A DNA stretch of 64,000 nucleotides, taken from the NCBI GenBank assembly GCA_963835535.1, contig CAWIFL010000004.1:186001-250000 (forward strand), written 5' to 3'. Positions 1-7,529 of this stretch are shown here, one piece after another. The notes under the pieces are model-generated. The model saw only the letters and a list, made by a program, of their open reading frames with translations. It was not told where the DNA came from and searched no databases. The DNA comes from Fen-1245 sp963835535 (GTDB taxonomy: Bacteria > Gemmatimonadota > Gemmatimonadetes > Gemmatimonadales > JACORV01). The first letter of the stretch is position 1; each line of letters opens with the position of its first letter. A program made the position numbers and the translations under genes.

Positions 1-2
1 CG

Positions 3-1880
3 GTCAACGCCGAGGCGCATCTGATCGTGGTGCAGGGCGGACCGGGCACGGGGAAGACCGAGGCCGCGCTGGCGCGGATCACCAGACTCGCCACCAGCCT
101 GCGGCAGGACGCCGCGTGGCTCCTCGCGCTCGTGACCAGCGACGGCAAGGTGCAACCGTTCCGCCGGCGCCTCGCCCGCTCCCTGGTGGCCGCGGGCTGC
201 GCCGAGTCGGTGGTCGAGCGGACGACCGCGTGCGTGGTGAGCGTGACGGCCTTGGGCGCCGCTTCGGCCGCCACCGATGCCGACGCTCCTCTTCCGGCGA
301 GCGCGTGGCCTGCGGAAACGCTGCGGCGCGCGACGGCCGTCGGCGGGCAACTCGCCGCGGCGCTCGGGCTCGCGAGGCACCCGGACGAGGCTCGCGATCT
401 CGTCCTCGAGACGATGCGCCTCATCTCGCGCGGCGCGGAGCCGTACGGTGCCGCCGGAGGTGACGGCGACTGGCTGCGGCGTGGCGTCGCGCTGGTCGAG
501 GAGTCGGTGCGGTTCGCACAGGTCGAGTCCCTCCGCCATCTGCGGATGCTCGAAGGGGCGCCGGGGTGGATCGGCGATCTGGGCAGGCAACTGCGACGTG
601 CGGCCGACGTCGCTCAGCGGTCGCGCGACCTGCGTGCGGCCGTGGACCGCGCGATGCGGATGGCGGCCTCGGACCGCTCCGACCTCGAGCGGCTGCGCGG
701 GTTGGTGGATGTCGCGGGGATCGACTTGGCGGAGGCGGCGCGACGCGAGGCAGTGGCGGCCACGGCGCGCCGGCGGCTGTGGGAGGCCGCACAGGCCCTG
801 GTCCGCGAGCTCGGCGCTGCGCCGCAGGGCGGAGCGGACGGTGCCCGGGCGGGCGGTGGCTCCGACATCGCGCTTGGCGCCGGCGTGCGCCACGTCGTCG
901 TGGACGATGCGCACGACTTGTCGGGCGGAGACATGGCGCGGCTTCGCCGGCTGCTGTCGCCCGCTTCACTCTTCGTGACCGGCGACCAGCGGGCCGCCGC
1001 CTGGCGATCGGGGAGCGACGCGCAGTTCCGCTCGCTCCTGAGCGAGGCGGGACGCGCCGTCGTGCTGCTGGAGGCCCCGCGCTTCGGCGCCGGCATCGGA
1101 CGGTTCATCAACGCCCTCGGCTCCCGCCTGTGGCCCGCGAGCGAGCCGGGCGGCTACGCGCCCACGATCGCCAGGCTCGAATCGGATCCCTCGGCGGCTG
1201 CGCCGGTGGAGCTGTGGCTGGTCCGGCGCCGGGCCCAGGCACGAGCCGACGGGGGCGAGCACCCCGAACCCGTCGCGGAAGCGCGACGGCGCGAGGCGGC
1301 CGCGCTGGCGGCCGGCGTGCGCAGGATGCACGGCGCGGGACGCGACGGCGATGCCGCGGTGCTCGTGCAGGACGAGGATGCGCGGGGTGCGGTCGCCGAG
1401 GCGTTCGAGGCCGAGGGTGTCAGCGCCTTCGCGGAGATCCACACCGTGGAGGAGTGCCGGGGGCTGGAGTGGTCCACGGTCTTCGTTGCGGGATTGGACG
1501 AGCCGCTCGGCGGCCCGGCGCCGCGGCGCGCGTGGGTGGATCCCGGGAGCGGTCTGGCGGTGGTCTGGCCCGAGGACGACGGCGGGCGGCGGGTCTGGCC
1601 GTTCTCGTCGCTGCTGCTGGCGCAGCGTGCGGCCGCGATGCGCGATGCTCTCGCGCGGCGGCGCCTGTTCCTCGCGGCTGCGAGGGCGCGCATGCGACTC
1701 GTCCTGGCCGGCGTGACGCGCGAGAGAGTGGCGGGCGGCGAGAGCTGCGTCGCGCCGATCGAATGGCTGCGCCGCGAGCTCGGTGTCCCGGAGCTGGCGG
1801 CGGCTCCCCTCACGTGCCGCATGGGCGAGGCGACCGTGGGTGTGCGCACCGTGGACGCGGAGCCGTTCCCCACGGCGTGA
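3..1880 (+). CDS. UvrD/Rep-like superfamily 1 helicase, 5'-truncated by window edge
   Basis: A P-loop helicase-like ATPase of superfamily 1, expected to unwind DNA using ATP. The frame is open from the first codon of the window, and the Walker A motif GGPGTGKT lies at about nt 36-60, so the true N-terminus is upstream and the GTG at 27 is not the start. A Walker B-like VVVDDAHDLS (about 894-923) is followed by LFVTGDQRAA (motif III-like, about 969-998). IHTVEECRGLEWSTVFVAGL (motif V-like, about 1437-1496) and an arginine-rich motif VI-like RRLFLAAARARMRLVLAG (about 1660-1713) come later. Walker B ends DDAHD rather than the usual DExQ, so this is a divergent UvrD-like protein. No partner gene is visible. 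Helicase class is well supported, exact subfamily is not. Confidence 0.8.
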   Translation, partial: VNAEAHLIVVQGGPGTGKTEAALARITRLATSLRQDAAWLLALVTSDGKVQPFRRRLARSLVAAGCAESVVERTTACVVSVTALGAASAATDADAPLPASAWPAETLRRATAVGGQLAAALGLARHPDEARDLVLETMRLISRGAEPYGAAGGDGDWLRRGVALVEESVRFAQVESLRHLRMLEGAPGWIGDLGRQLRRAADVAQRSRDLRAAVDRAMRMAASDRSDLERLRGLVDVAGIDLAEAARREAVAATARRRLWEAAQALVRELGAAPQGGADGARAGGGSDIALGAGVRHVVVDDAHDLSGGDMARLRRLLSPASLFVTGDQRAAAWRSGSDAQFRSLLSEAGRAVVLLEAPRFGAGIGRFINALGSRLWPASEPGGYAPTIARLESDPSAAAPVELWLVRRRAQARADGGEHPEPVAEARRREAAALAAGVRRMHGAGRDGDAAVLVQDEDARGAVAEAFEAEGVSAFAEIHTVEECRGLEWSTVFVAGLDEPLGGPAPRRAWVDPGSGLAVVWPEDDGGRRVWPFSSLLLAQRAAAMRDALARRRLFLAAARARMRLVLAGVTRERVAGGESCVAPIEWLRRELGVPELAAAPLTCRMGEATVGVRTVDAEPFPTA

Positions 1881-1971
1881 CTTCGGTCACCGGAAGGAAA
1901 GCGCAAGCGAGCTAGCGTATCCCCGGATCGGGGTTTAGTCTCCCGATGACATGGTTGCACGAGGGGACACC

Positions 1972-2865
1972 ATGGCCCGCCGCTTTCTGCTGCTCGCATT
2001 CCTTGCCGCCGCCGGCACCGCGCCTCTGACGGCGCAGAAGCCGCCTCCGGCGATCGCGCATCCACCGTCACAGCCTCAGGCGACGACGGCCGCAGGAGCC
2101 AAGTCCGCCGGCAAGGTCTTCCGTCCGGCGACGCAGGCCGGGCCCGCCGCCCCCGCAGCGCAGAGCGGAGCGGGGGCCGCTCAACCCACTGCCCAGGCGA
2201 GCCAGCCGGCCGCGCAGCCTTCCGGCGCGGCCGCCCAGGTGACGCCGCAGGCGGCGCATCCCGTGGCGCCGGCCGCGTCGGCTTTCACCGCCGGCCTCGC
2301 CATGCCGCCGTACGGCGGGACCACGTCCGATGCTGCGCTCGAATACGCGGCACGCTTCGGCCGCCTGCTCGATTCGGCGATCGTCACGCTGGTGGACATC
2401 TTCCGGAACACGTCGGGCCAGCCGATGGAAGGGGCGAGCAATCCCACCGACCTCTCGCAGCGGGAACGCGACCGCTGGTCGCGCTGCCGGAACGTCTACT
2501 GGGATCTGACGACCTTCGCAGCGGCGGCGCAGACGCTGCGGCGCACCCTCCCCGCCAATCCCGCCTTGCAGAGCGCGGCGGCGGGCCTCGACACAGCTCT
2601 CGCGGCGAGCCAGGCCCTCGCCGAGTGCGACAACGTGGCGAGCATGATCGCCGCCCCGGATCGGTGGACGCCGTGGGGCGATCAGTACCGGACCGCGGCG
2701 CAACACTTCTACCGCGAGTTCTACGGTCAGGTGCGGGAGGCGCACGAGCGCGACCGGGCCCTCGTCAATGCGCTCAACGCCGTCCTCCCGCCGGCGCGGC
2801 GCATTCCGGTCCCGCCGGGCTTGCAGCGGAACGCGCCGTTCGCGGGGGCGGCGCCGGGGGAGTGA
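1972..2865 (+). CDS. Secreted Ala/Pro/Gln-rich protein of unknown function
   Basis: Function not recognised. ATG 1972 is preferred over ATG 1951 because a GAGGGG ribosome-binding site lies just ahead of it and the protein then opens directly with a signal peptide (MARRFLLLAFLAAAG, cleavage near TAQ/K). Residues of about 25-110 are a low-complexity Ala/Pro/Gln linker. The remaining 190 residues look globular and mostly helical, with two cysteines (WSRCRN and LAECDN) that could form a disulfide outside the cytoplasm. It ends just before a bidirectional terminator and stands alone, with no operon partner. It is probably periplasmic or surface-attached, with the linker acting as a spacer. Confidence 0.65.
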   Translation: MARRFLLLAFLAAAGTAPLTAQKPPPAIAHPPSQPQATTAAGAKSAGKVFRPATQAGPAAPAAQSGAGAAQPTAQASQPAAQPSGAAAQVTPQAAHPVAPAASAFTAGLAMPPYGGTTSDAALEYAARFGRLLDSAIVTLVDIFRNTSGQPMEGASNPTDLSQRERDRWSRCRNVYWDLTTFAAAAQTLRRTLPANPALQSAAAGLDTALAASQALAECDNVASMIAAPDRWTPWGDQYRTAAQHFYREFYGQVREAHERDRALVNALNAVLPPARRIPVPPGLQRNAPFAGAAPGE

Positions 2866-2870
2866 AGAGA

Positions 2871-2972
2871 CAGGGGGTAGGGTGTAGGGGGTAGGGTGTA
2901 GTCAAACAAAGGCGCTCCGGACATCGAAGCGCCTTTGTCGTACCTACACCCTACACCCTCAACCCTACACCC
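2871..2972. repeat. Telomere-like GGGTGTAG inverted repeat between convergent genes
   Basis: The left arm (2871-2901) is a run of GGGGGTAGGGTGTAG units. The right arm (2944-2972) is the complementary CTACACCCTACACCC type. Together they can form a long stem enclosing the smaller hairpin at 2906-2938. G-tracts of 3-5 could also form a G-quadruplex. Related tracts occur at 7449-7529 and 62511-62545, so this belongs to a dispersed repeat class rather than to either flanking gene. Confidence 0.8.
2906..2938. terminator. Bidirectional intrinsic terminator
   Basis: A perfect 11-bp stem (ACAAAGGCGCT with AGCGCCTTTGT) has an 11-nt loop. T-rich ends on both strands (CTTTGT on +, and the mirror on -) fit termination of both the secreted-protein gene and the convergent M28 peptidase gene. 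It sits inside the larger telomere-like inverted repeat. Confidence 0.75.
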
Positions 2973-2976
2973 GCTT

Positions 2977-4623
2977 CTACTTACCGACCCGCGCCCTCCC
3001 GGTCGCCGCGAACTCGGATGTGGGATACCAGGTGGGTTGAGCTGCGGCTTCCGCGACGTTCCACGCGACGCGCGCCAGCACCCGCGCCTGCTGGACGGAG
3101 CCATCCGCGGTGTACCAGGGCAGCAGGTTGTCGGCCGGCTGGTGGTAGCGCTCCCGGTTGTAAATCTCCCATTGCTCCCGTCCCCAGCCCGCAGGTTTCC
3201 CGACGAAGTCGTTGCCCCCTCCCGGCGTGAGGGCCGGGACACCGGCCTTCGCGAACGAGAAATGGTCGGCCCGGAAGAACGAGCCGTGGCTCAACGCCAT
3301 CGAGTCCACGATGACCCGCAGCCCCTCGGCGCGGGCGGCGCGCGCGAAAACCGCGCCGAGCGTGGACTGGTCGGCGCCCAGCGCGGAGATGTCCCGCGTG
3401 GCGCCGAACAGGTTGGTCACGTCGAGGTTGAGGTCGGCGGCCTCGTCGGCGGGCGGCACGGGTGGGTGGGCGGCGAGCCACGCCGATCCGAGCAGGCCGG
3501 ACTCCTCCAGGGCCATGCCGACGAAAACCAGCGACCGCTTGGGCCTGAGGCTGCTGCGCGTGAAGGCGTCGGCGATGGCGAGCATCGTGGCCACGCCCGA
3601 TGCGTTGTCCACCGCGCCGTTCCGGATCGAGTCCCCATTGACCGGCTGGCCGATGCCGAAGTGGTCCCAGTGCGCGGAGACGTACACCACCTGGTTCTTG
3701 AGCCTGGGGTCGCGGCCGGGGAGCCGGCCGAGCACGTTGGACGTCGACATCCGCTTGAGCGACGAGTGGATCGTCATGCTGAGATCGAGGCCGGTGGCCA
3801 CGGGCCGGAAATCCCGACGCCCCGCGGCCGCGATCAACTGCGCCAGGTCCAGGGAGCGCGCGCGAAGCAGCTCGGTCGCGACGCCCTCGGTCAGCCAGCC
3901 GGCGAACTGGAGCGACGTCGGCGGCGTGTCGAGGCGCACCTGCTCGCCCGTCCACGAGTTCCGTACCGTGTTCCAGCCGTACGTCGCCATCGAGTCGTTG
4001 TGCACGAGCAGCAGGCCGGCGGCGCCGTGCCGCGCGGCCTCCTCGATCTTGTACGTCCAGCGCCCGTAGTAGGTGAGCGTCTTGCCGTGGAAGATCGTGG
4101 GATCCCCGATGCCGGGGTCGTTCACGAGCATCATCAGGATCTTCCCGCGCACGTCCATCCCCTTGAAGTCGTCCCATTGCCAGTCGGGCGCGGTGATCCC
4201 GTAGCCGACGAACACCACCTCGGCATTCGCCTGCACCAAGGTATCGGCGCGCTCCGCCCAGGCTACGTACTCGTCGCGATAGCGCAGATCCCGCGCCGGC
4301 GCGCCTCCCGCAATCGACAGCGTCGGCGACGGGTTCAACGAGACGACCGGCACATGCTGGTAGTAGGTCCCGCTGTCGCCGGCGGGCTCCAGGCCCATCT
4401 CCCTGAACTGCGATGCGATGAAGGCCATGGCGAGGTCGCCGCCGCGCCGGCCCGTGCCCCGGCCCTCGAGCAGATCGCTGGCAAGGAACTTCAGTGGGGC
4501 CCAGATGGCGTCGGCGCGCACCAGAGCGGCGACGCGCGCGTCGGGGAGCGGGGAGCGCTGGGCCGCGAGCGGGCTCGCGGCGAGAAGAGCGGTGGCGCAA
4601 CCAAGGAAGAACTGGCGTTTCAC
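2977..4623 (-). CDS. Secreted M28-family zinc metallopeptidase with PA-like insert
   Basis: A 548-residue exported aminopeptidase-type enzyme with GTG start at 4623. A signal peptide (FFLGCATALLAASPLAAQ) is followed by a propeptide/PA-like segment (about residues 120-280) and the M28 catalytic domain. Expected zinc ligands are visible in order: His/Asp in SAHWDHFG (about residue 315), Asp in GAVDNASG, the EE pair in GMALEESGLLG, Asp in LNLDVTNL, and His in LSHGSFFRADHF. M28 enzymes release N-terminal amino acids from peptides in the periplasm or outside the cell. It is monocistronic and terminates toward the hairpin at 2906-2938. A second M28 enzyme is encoded at 45282-46466. Exact specificity cannot be read from sequence. 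Confidence 0.93.
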   Translation of the reverse strand: MKRQFFLGCATALLAASPLAAQRSPLPDARVAALVRADAIWAPLKFLASDLLEGRGTGRRGGDLAMAFIASQFREMGLEPAGDSGTYYQHVPVVSLNPSPTLSIAGGAPARDLRYRDEYVAWAERADTLVQANAEVVFVGYGITAPDWQWDDFKGMDVRGKILMMLVNDPGIGDPTIFHGKTLTYYGRWTYKIEEAARHGAAGLLLVHNDSMATYGWNTVRNSWTGEQVRLDTPPTSLQFAGWLTEGVATELLRARSLDLAQLIAAAGRRDFRPVATGLDLSMTIHSSLKRMSTSNVLGRLPGRDPRLKNQVVYVSAHWDHFGIGQPVNGDSIRNGAVDNASGVATMLAIADAFTRSSLRPKRSLVFVGMALEESGLLGSAWLAAHPPVPPADEAADLNLDVTNLFGATRDISALGADQSTLGAVFARAARAEGLRVIVDSMALSHGSFFRADHFSFAKAGVPALTPGGGNDFVGKPAGWGREQWEIYNRERYHQPADNLLPWYTADGSVQQARVLARVAWNVAEAAAQPTWYPTSEFAATGRARVGK

Positions 4624-4825
4624 GGTACCATTCCAGTGTTGAGGTGAGTCAGGCGGCCTACCCTAGCAGCCGACGCGGGCCGGAGCAAGCGCGAAGGCTC
4701 CACACGGAATACCTATCCACATCTCGACATTGTGGGGAAAGGCGCTGGAACCCCTTCCAGTCTTGGGTCTTGGAATCCACATCGAGTGCACATCGAAGTG
4801 GCGTAACCCGAAGCAACTCCGGCAC

Positions 4826-4853
4826 TTGCACGATGTTGAGACGGCCATATATT
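4826..4853 (+). promoter_or_regulatory. Sigma-70-type promoter in protein-free gap
   Basis: The -35 box TTGCAC (4826-4831) and the -10 box TATATT (4848-4853) are separated by 16 bp. The surrounding 4700-4860 stretch is clearly more AT-rich than neighbouring genes. A start near 4860 would give a transcript ending at the strong terminator 5238-5280. No protein gene lies between them. Confidence 0.6.
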
Positions 4854-4859
4854 GCCGTG

Positions 4860-5280
4860 CGTCGTCAGCGGGGAAGGGATCGGGCCCTGCTTGGTCTACG
4901 CCTGCTGATGGGCCCGAGCGGTAGCTTGGGGGAGGGCGCCGATGCAAACAAGGGCACAGGCGTCCGACGATCCCAGGGCACCCACCGACTCGGGTAGGTG
5001 AAGCCAATCGCGTGCTTCATCCACCTCGCCGTGGCGCAGCGGGGTGCAGTGCGAGAGGTCGGTACGCGATCCGACCGGACTCGAAGCGCTCGGAGCAGTG
5101 AACCATGTGACGGGCACGTCGCGTGGGGATGGAAGCCGGAGCTTCAGGCGGCCCTACCGGGACCCTGACAACAGACAACCGGTGGCCGTAGGAAGAAAAA
5201 CGGGAGAGCAATCTCTCGGCTCCGGGTAACTGCTTCGGCGACGGCCCGACTGGGGAGACCCAGGCGGGCCGTCGCTTTTT
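4860..5280 (+). ncRNA. Candidate structured non-coding RNA of about 420 nt, unidentified
   Basis: This fills the 663-bp gap between the M28 gene (starts 4623) and the hypothetical gene ending at 5287. It is bounded by a promoter (4826-4853) and a near-ideal intrinsic terminator, both on the plus strand, where no convincing protein reading frame exists. Predicted stems include TCGGGCCC/GGGCCCGA (4880-4887 with 4910-4917), GGGCGCC/GGCGTCC (4934-4940 with 4959-4965), AGGTGAAGC with GCTTCAxxxACCT (4996-5026), GGTCGG/CCGACC (5057-5062 with 5071-5076) and CCTACCGG with a distal CCGG and GTAGG (about 5150-5190). The size would suit RNase P RNA or tmRNA, but the RNase P signature GAGGAAAGTCC, the tmRNA tRNA-like ends and the SRP tetraloop region are all absent. 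Transcript existence is an inference. Confidence 0.5.
5238..5280 (+). terminator. Strong intrinsic terminator
   Basis: An 11-bp perfect outer stem, GCGACGGCCCG (5238-5248) with CGGGCCGTCGC (5265-5275), is extended by an inner CTGGG-GAGA-CCCAG tetraloop hairpin and followed by TTTTT (5276-5280). The U-tract is on the plus strand only, so it cannot serve the minus-strand gene that ends at 5287. It must close a plus-strand transcript from the gap. Confidence 0.9.
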
Positions 5281-5286
5281 CACCCC

Positions 5287-5922
5287 CTAGTCCTCGCTGC
5301 TGCTGCCCAGCTCCACGTAAGACCAGCCGCGCGTGCGCTCGGCGCCCATGGTGGTGGGCGGGAAGAGGAAGCCCGCGCCGGTCGTGGCGAACCACGCGGC
5401 GTGCAGGTGATCGGCGCCATCGGGGACCGGGCCCTGGAACAGCTCGAGGAGCCAGCGCCGCACGTGGTCGAGCTGGGGGGCCCGCGGCGCGAACAGCGAC
5501 ATCAGGGCGCCGCGTCCCTGCGTGGTCACGAGGAAGTGGGCGATCGCGTTCCACCGCGAGTCGAACTCGTAGCCCAGAACGTACATCTCGTCCACGACGG
5601 GGGTGCCGTCCACCGGCGCCTTCTGCGGGGCCTCGATCCGGGGGCCCAGGAAGCGGAAGGCCGGCTTGCCGTCCACGATCCGCTCGATGACCGCGACGCC
5701 GGTCTCGGCCGCGAACCAGACGGCGTGCAGGCGGTCGGCGAGCTGGAAGAGCCCGGTCACTCCGGTCCACTGGAGTGCGGCGAGGGCGTGGTACAGCGGG
5801 CATCCGGCGCTGTCGTCGAGCGTGATGAGGCGCGGCGCGGCGCCGGCGGCGCCGAGGAAGACGGCCAGCGCTTCGGCGCGGTCGCCGAACTCCTCGATGG
5901 TGCGCTGCGCGCGCTCGGTCAT
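5287..5922 (-). CDS. Conserved-looking hypothetical cytoplasmic protein
   Basis: Function not recognised. The 211-residue protein has no signal peptide, no membrane segment and no known nucleotide or metal motif. It contains two similar blocks, LHAVWFAAETGVAVIER and LHAAWFATTGAGFLFPP, about 110 residues apart, suggesting an internal duplication of an alpha/beta unit. The start lies 6 bp downstream of the hpt stop, so it is almost certainly the last gene of the yhaM-like/hpt operon and shares its transcript. Codon use matches its neighbours. Confidence 0.7.
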   Translation of the reverse strand: MTERAQRTIEEFGDRAEALAVFLGAAGAAPRLITLDDSAGCPLYHALAALQWTGVTGLFQLADRLHAVWFAAETGVAVIERIVDGKPAFRFLGPRIEAPQKAPVDGTPVVDEMYVLGYEFDSRWNAIAHFLVTTQGRGALMSLFAPRAPQLDHVRRWLLELFQGPVPDGADHLHAAWFATTGAGFLFPPTTMGAERTRGWSYVELGSSSED

Positions 5923-5928
5923 CGCCGT

Positions 5929-6459
5929 CTACGTCCGGGCCACGGCGTGGATCGCGCGCAGCTCGCGGAACCGCTCCGCGCAGTCGATGCCGTAGCCGGC
6001 GACGAACTCGTCGCTCTCCAGCTCGAAGCCCACCAGATCCAGGATCGGGGGGAGCCGCCGCTTCGGCGCGCGCCGGAGCAGGGCGACGGTGGTGACGGAT
6101 CTCGGGTGGTGCGCCTCCAATGCCTGCTCGAGGCGCGCGAGCGTACCGCCCGTGTCCACGATGTCGTCCACGACGATGACGTCGCGGCCTTCCAGCGGCA
6201 GCTCGACGTCCTTGATGAAGCGGATTTCACCTGGGCGCCTTCCAGATCCGTACGACGCGATCCGCACGAAGTCCACGGCGAGGGGGAAGGTGAGCTGCCG
6301 CAGCAGGTCGGCGAGGAAGACGGTCGCGCCCTTGAGGACGGCGACCACGACCGCCGACCGGCCGCCGAACCGCCGGTTCAGCTCGGCCGCGATCTCGGCG
6401 ACGCGCGCGGCGATCGCCTCCGGCGCGTACAGCACCCGCCCCAGCTGCGGCTCGTCCAT
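5929..6459 (-). CDS. hpt: Hypoxanthine phosphoribosyltransferase
   Basis: It salvages hypoxanthine (and usually guanine) with PRPP to give IMP or GMP in the cytoplasm. The PRPP-binding signature VIVVDDIVDTGGTL is complete, and the family block FVRIASYGSGRRPGEIRFIKD, with the conserved Ser-Tyr of the flexible loop, precedes it. The ATG at 6459 is chosen because GAGGTGGGG sits immediately upstream; a GTG at 6489 would overlap the previous gene. The resulting 176 residues is the normal length for the family. It lies 7 bp after the yhaM-like gene and 6 bp before a hypothetical, so all three are probably cotranscribed. Confidence 0.95.
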   Translation of the reverse strand: MDEPQLGRVLYAPEAIAARVAEIAAELNRRFGGRSAVVVAVLKGATVFLADLLRQLTFPLAVDFVRIASYGSGRRPGEIRFIKDVELPLEGRDVIVVDDIVDTGGTLARLEQALEAHHPRSVTTVALLRRAPKRRLPPILDLVGFELESDEFVAGYGIDCAERFRELRAIHAVART

Positions 6460-6466
6460 CCCCACC

Positions 6467-7435
6467 TCAGGACTGGCCCCGGTAGACACGCCGCCGGTCG
6501 AGGCTCCAGATCGGTTTGGACACGGTCTCCCCCTCGCCGAAGTTGGCGCTCTCCTTGAGGGCCGTCGCGAGGTTTGCCGTGGACGCGGACGCGTGATCGG
6601 CCAGGTGCAGGACTTCGGCTTCGAGCGTCATCGGCCGCACCGGGCTGCCGAATTCCAGTTCTCCGTGATGCGAGAGGATCAGGTGCTGCAGCACCAGGCG
6701 CTCCGCGTCGCCGAGCGGCGGCTGCTCCTCCTCGTCGAGCCTGCGGTCGAGCATCACCGAGCCGAGCACCACGTGGCCCATGAGGCTGCCGGCCTCCGTC
6801 ATCGTGAACAACCCGTCCCACGCGTACGCCTCGAGCTTGCCGATGTCGTGCAGGAGCACGCCCGCCAGGACCAGGTCCCAGGCGGCGCCCGCGGCCTTGG
6901 CCATCGTCTTCGCGATCGCGCCCACCTCGACCGTGTGCTTGAGGAGCCCGCCCAGCTCCGCGTGGTGGTTGCTGAGCGAGGCGGGGCAGCGCTCGTAGCG
7001 GGACCGGAAGTCGCCGTCGCCGTAAAAGAGCGCCAGCGTCCGCCGCCATGGCCCGTCGGACATCTCGGCGATCCACTTGTCCACCGTCGCCCACCACGGC
7101 GTGACGTCGCCGACCGAAGGGAGGAGGCGCGCCCAGTCCACCATCTCCCGGGGCACGGAGCGGATCGAGCTGACCTTGAGCTGGCGGTCGCCCCGGTATT
7201 CACCCACGTCGCCGATGACGCTGACGACCGCGCCCTTCTCGATCCCCTCGACCTTGTGCACCTCCGACGACCAGAACGGCGCCGTCTTCACGCGCCCGCT
7301 GCTGTTCCCGAGCGTCAGGATGACGAACGGGCTGCCGTCGTTCTGGGTGCGCTGCTCGACGTCGTAGACGAGGAGGGTGTCCTCGACGCGAGCGCCGACG
7401 GGAAGCTGGGGAAGCAGAACCGGAGTCTGGGGCAC
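6467..7435 (-). CDS. YhaM-like 3'-5' exoribonuclease (OB-fold plus HD domain)
   Basis: A 322-residue protein with the two-part architecture of Bacillus YhaM. An N-terminal OB-fold (about residues 15-95, VEDTLLVYDVEQRT...SVIGDVGEY) binds nucleic acid. A C-terminal HD phosphohydrolase domain has HHAELGGLLKHTVEV and the HD pair in LLHDIGKLEAYAWD (about residue 200), followed by LSHHGELEFGSP. Family members degrade RNA or DNA 3'-5' with Mn2+. It is first in the operon with hpt, linking nucleic-acid turnover with base salvage. Length is close to the usual 314 residues. Confidence 0.88.
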   Translation of the reverse strand: MPQTPVLLPQLPVGARVEDTLLVYDVEQRTQNDGSPFVILTLGNSSGRVKTAPFWSSEVHKVEGIEKGAVVSVIGDVGEYRGDRQLKVSSIRSVPREMVDWARLLPSVGDVTPWWATVDKWIAEMSDGPWRRTLALFYGDGDFRSRYERCPASLSNHHAELGGLLKHTVEVGAIAKTMAKAAGAAWDLVLAGVLLHDIGKLEAYAWDGLFTMTEAGSLMGHVVLGSVMLDRRLDEEEQPPLGDAERLVLQHLILSHHGELEFGSPVRPMTLEAEVLHLADHASASTANLATALKESANFGEGETVSKPIWSLDRRRVYRGQS

Positions 7436-7448
7436 GGCGAATAATAAA

Positions 7449-7529
7449 GCAGGGGTTAGGGGTTAGGGGTTAGGGGTTTGGCATCCCGGCGCCACCCCTA
7501 ACCCCTACTCCCTAATCCCTAACCCCTGC
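7449..7529. repeat. GGGGTTAG inverted repeat spanning the plsB-like stop codon
   Basis: Left arm 7449-7477 carries four GGGGTTAG-type units. Right arm 7493-7529 carries the complementary CCCCTAAC-type units, with a 15-nt loop. The right arm overlaps the end of the acyltransferase gene and supplies its last codons (Arg-Gly) and its TAG stop. Together with 2871-2972 and 62511-62545 it forms one repeat class, and in each case a repeat abuts or contains a stop codon. Confidence 0.85.

Noticed and set aside
27..1880. GTG 27 as the real helicase start
   Set aside because: It would begin three residues before the Walker A motif; the frame is open upstream to the window edge and encodes the preceding strand.
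2935..4647. Long plus-strand reading frame opposite the M28 peptidase
   Set aside because: It is the antisense shadow of a recognisable zinc peptidase; the peptide is Arg/Gly/Val-rich with no domain, as expected in 70% GC DNA.
4730..5229. Small plus-strand reading frames in the 4.6-5.3 kb gap
   Set aside because: The 64- and 61-codon frames have poor composition, no ribosome-binding site and interrupt predicted RNA stems; a non-coding RNA explains the terminator better.
4860..5280. Gap RNA as RNase P RNA, tmRNA or SRP RNA
   Set aside because: GAGGAAAGTCC, tRNA-like ends with a T-loop, and the GGAAGGAAGCAGC-type SRP region are all absent on the plus strand.
7449..7529. TTAGGG-like tracts as true telomeres or a CRISPR array
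   Set aside because: They are short, internal, inverted and intergenic, with no spacers, no cas genes and no replicon end.
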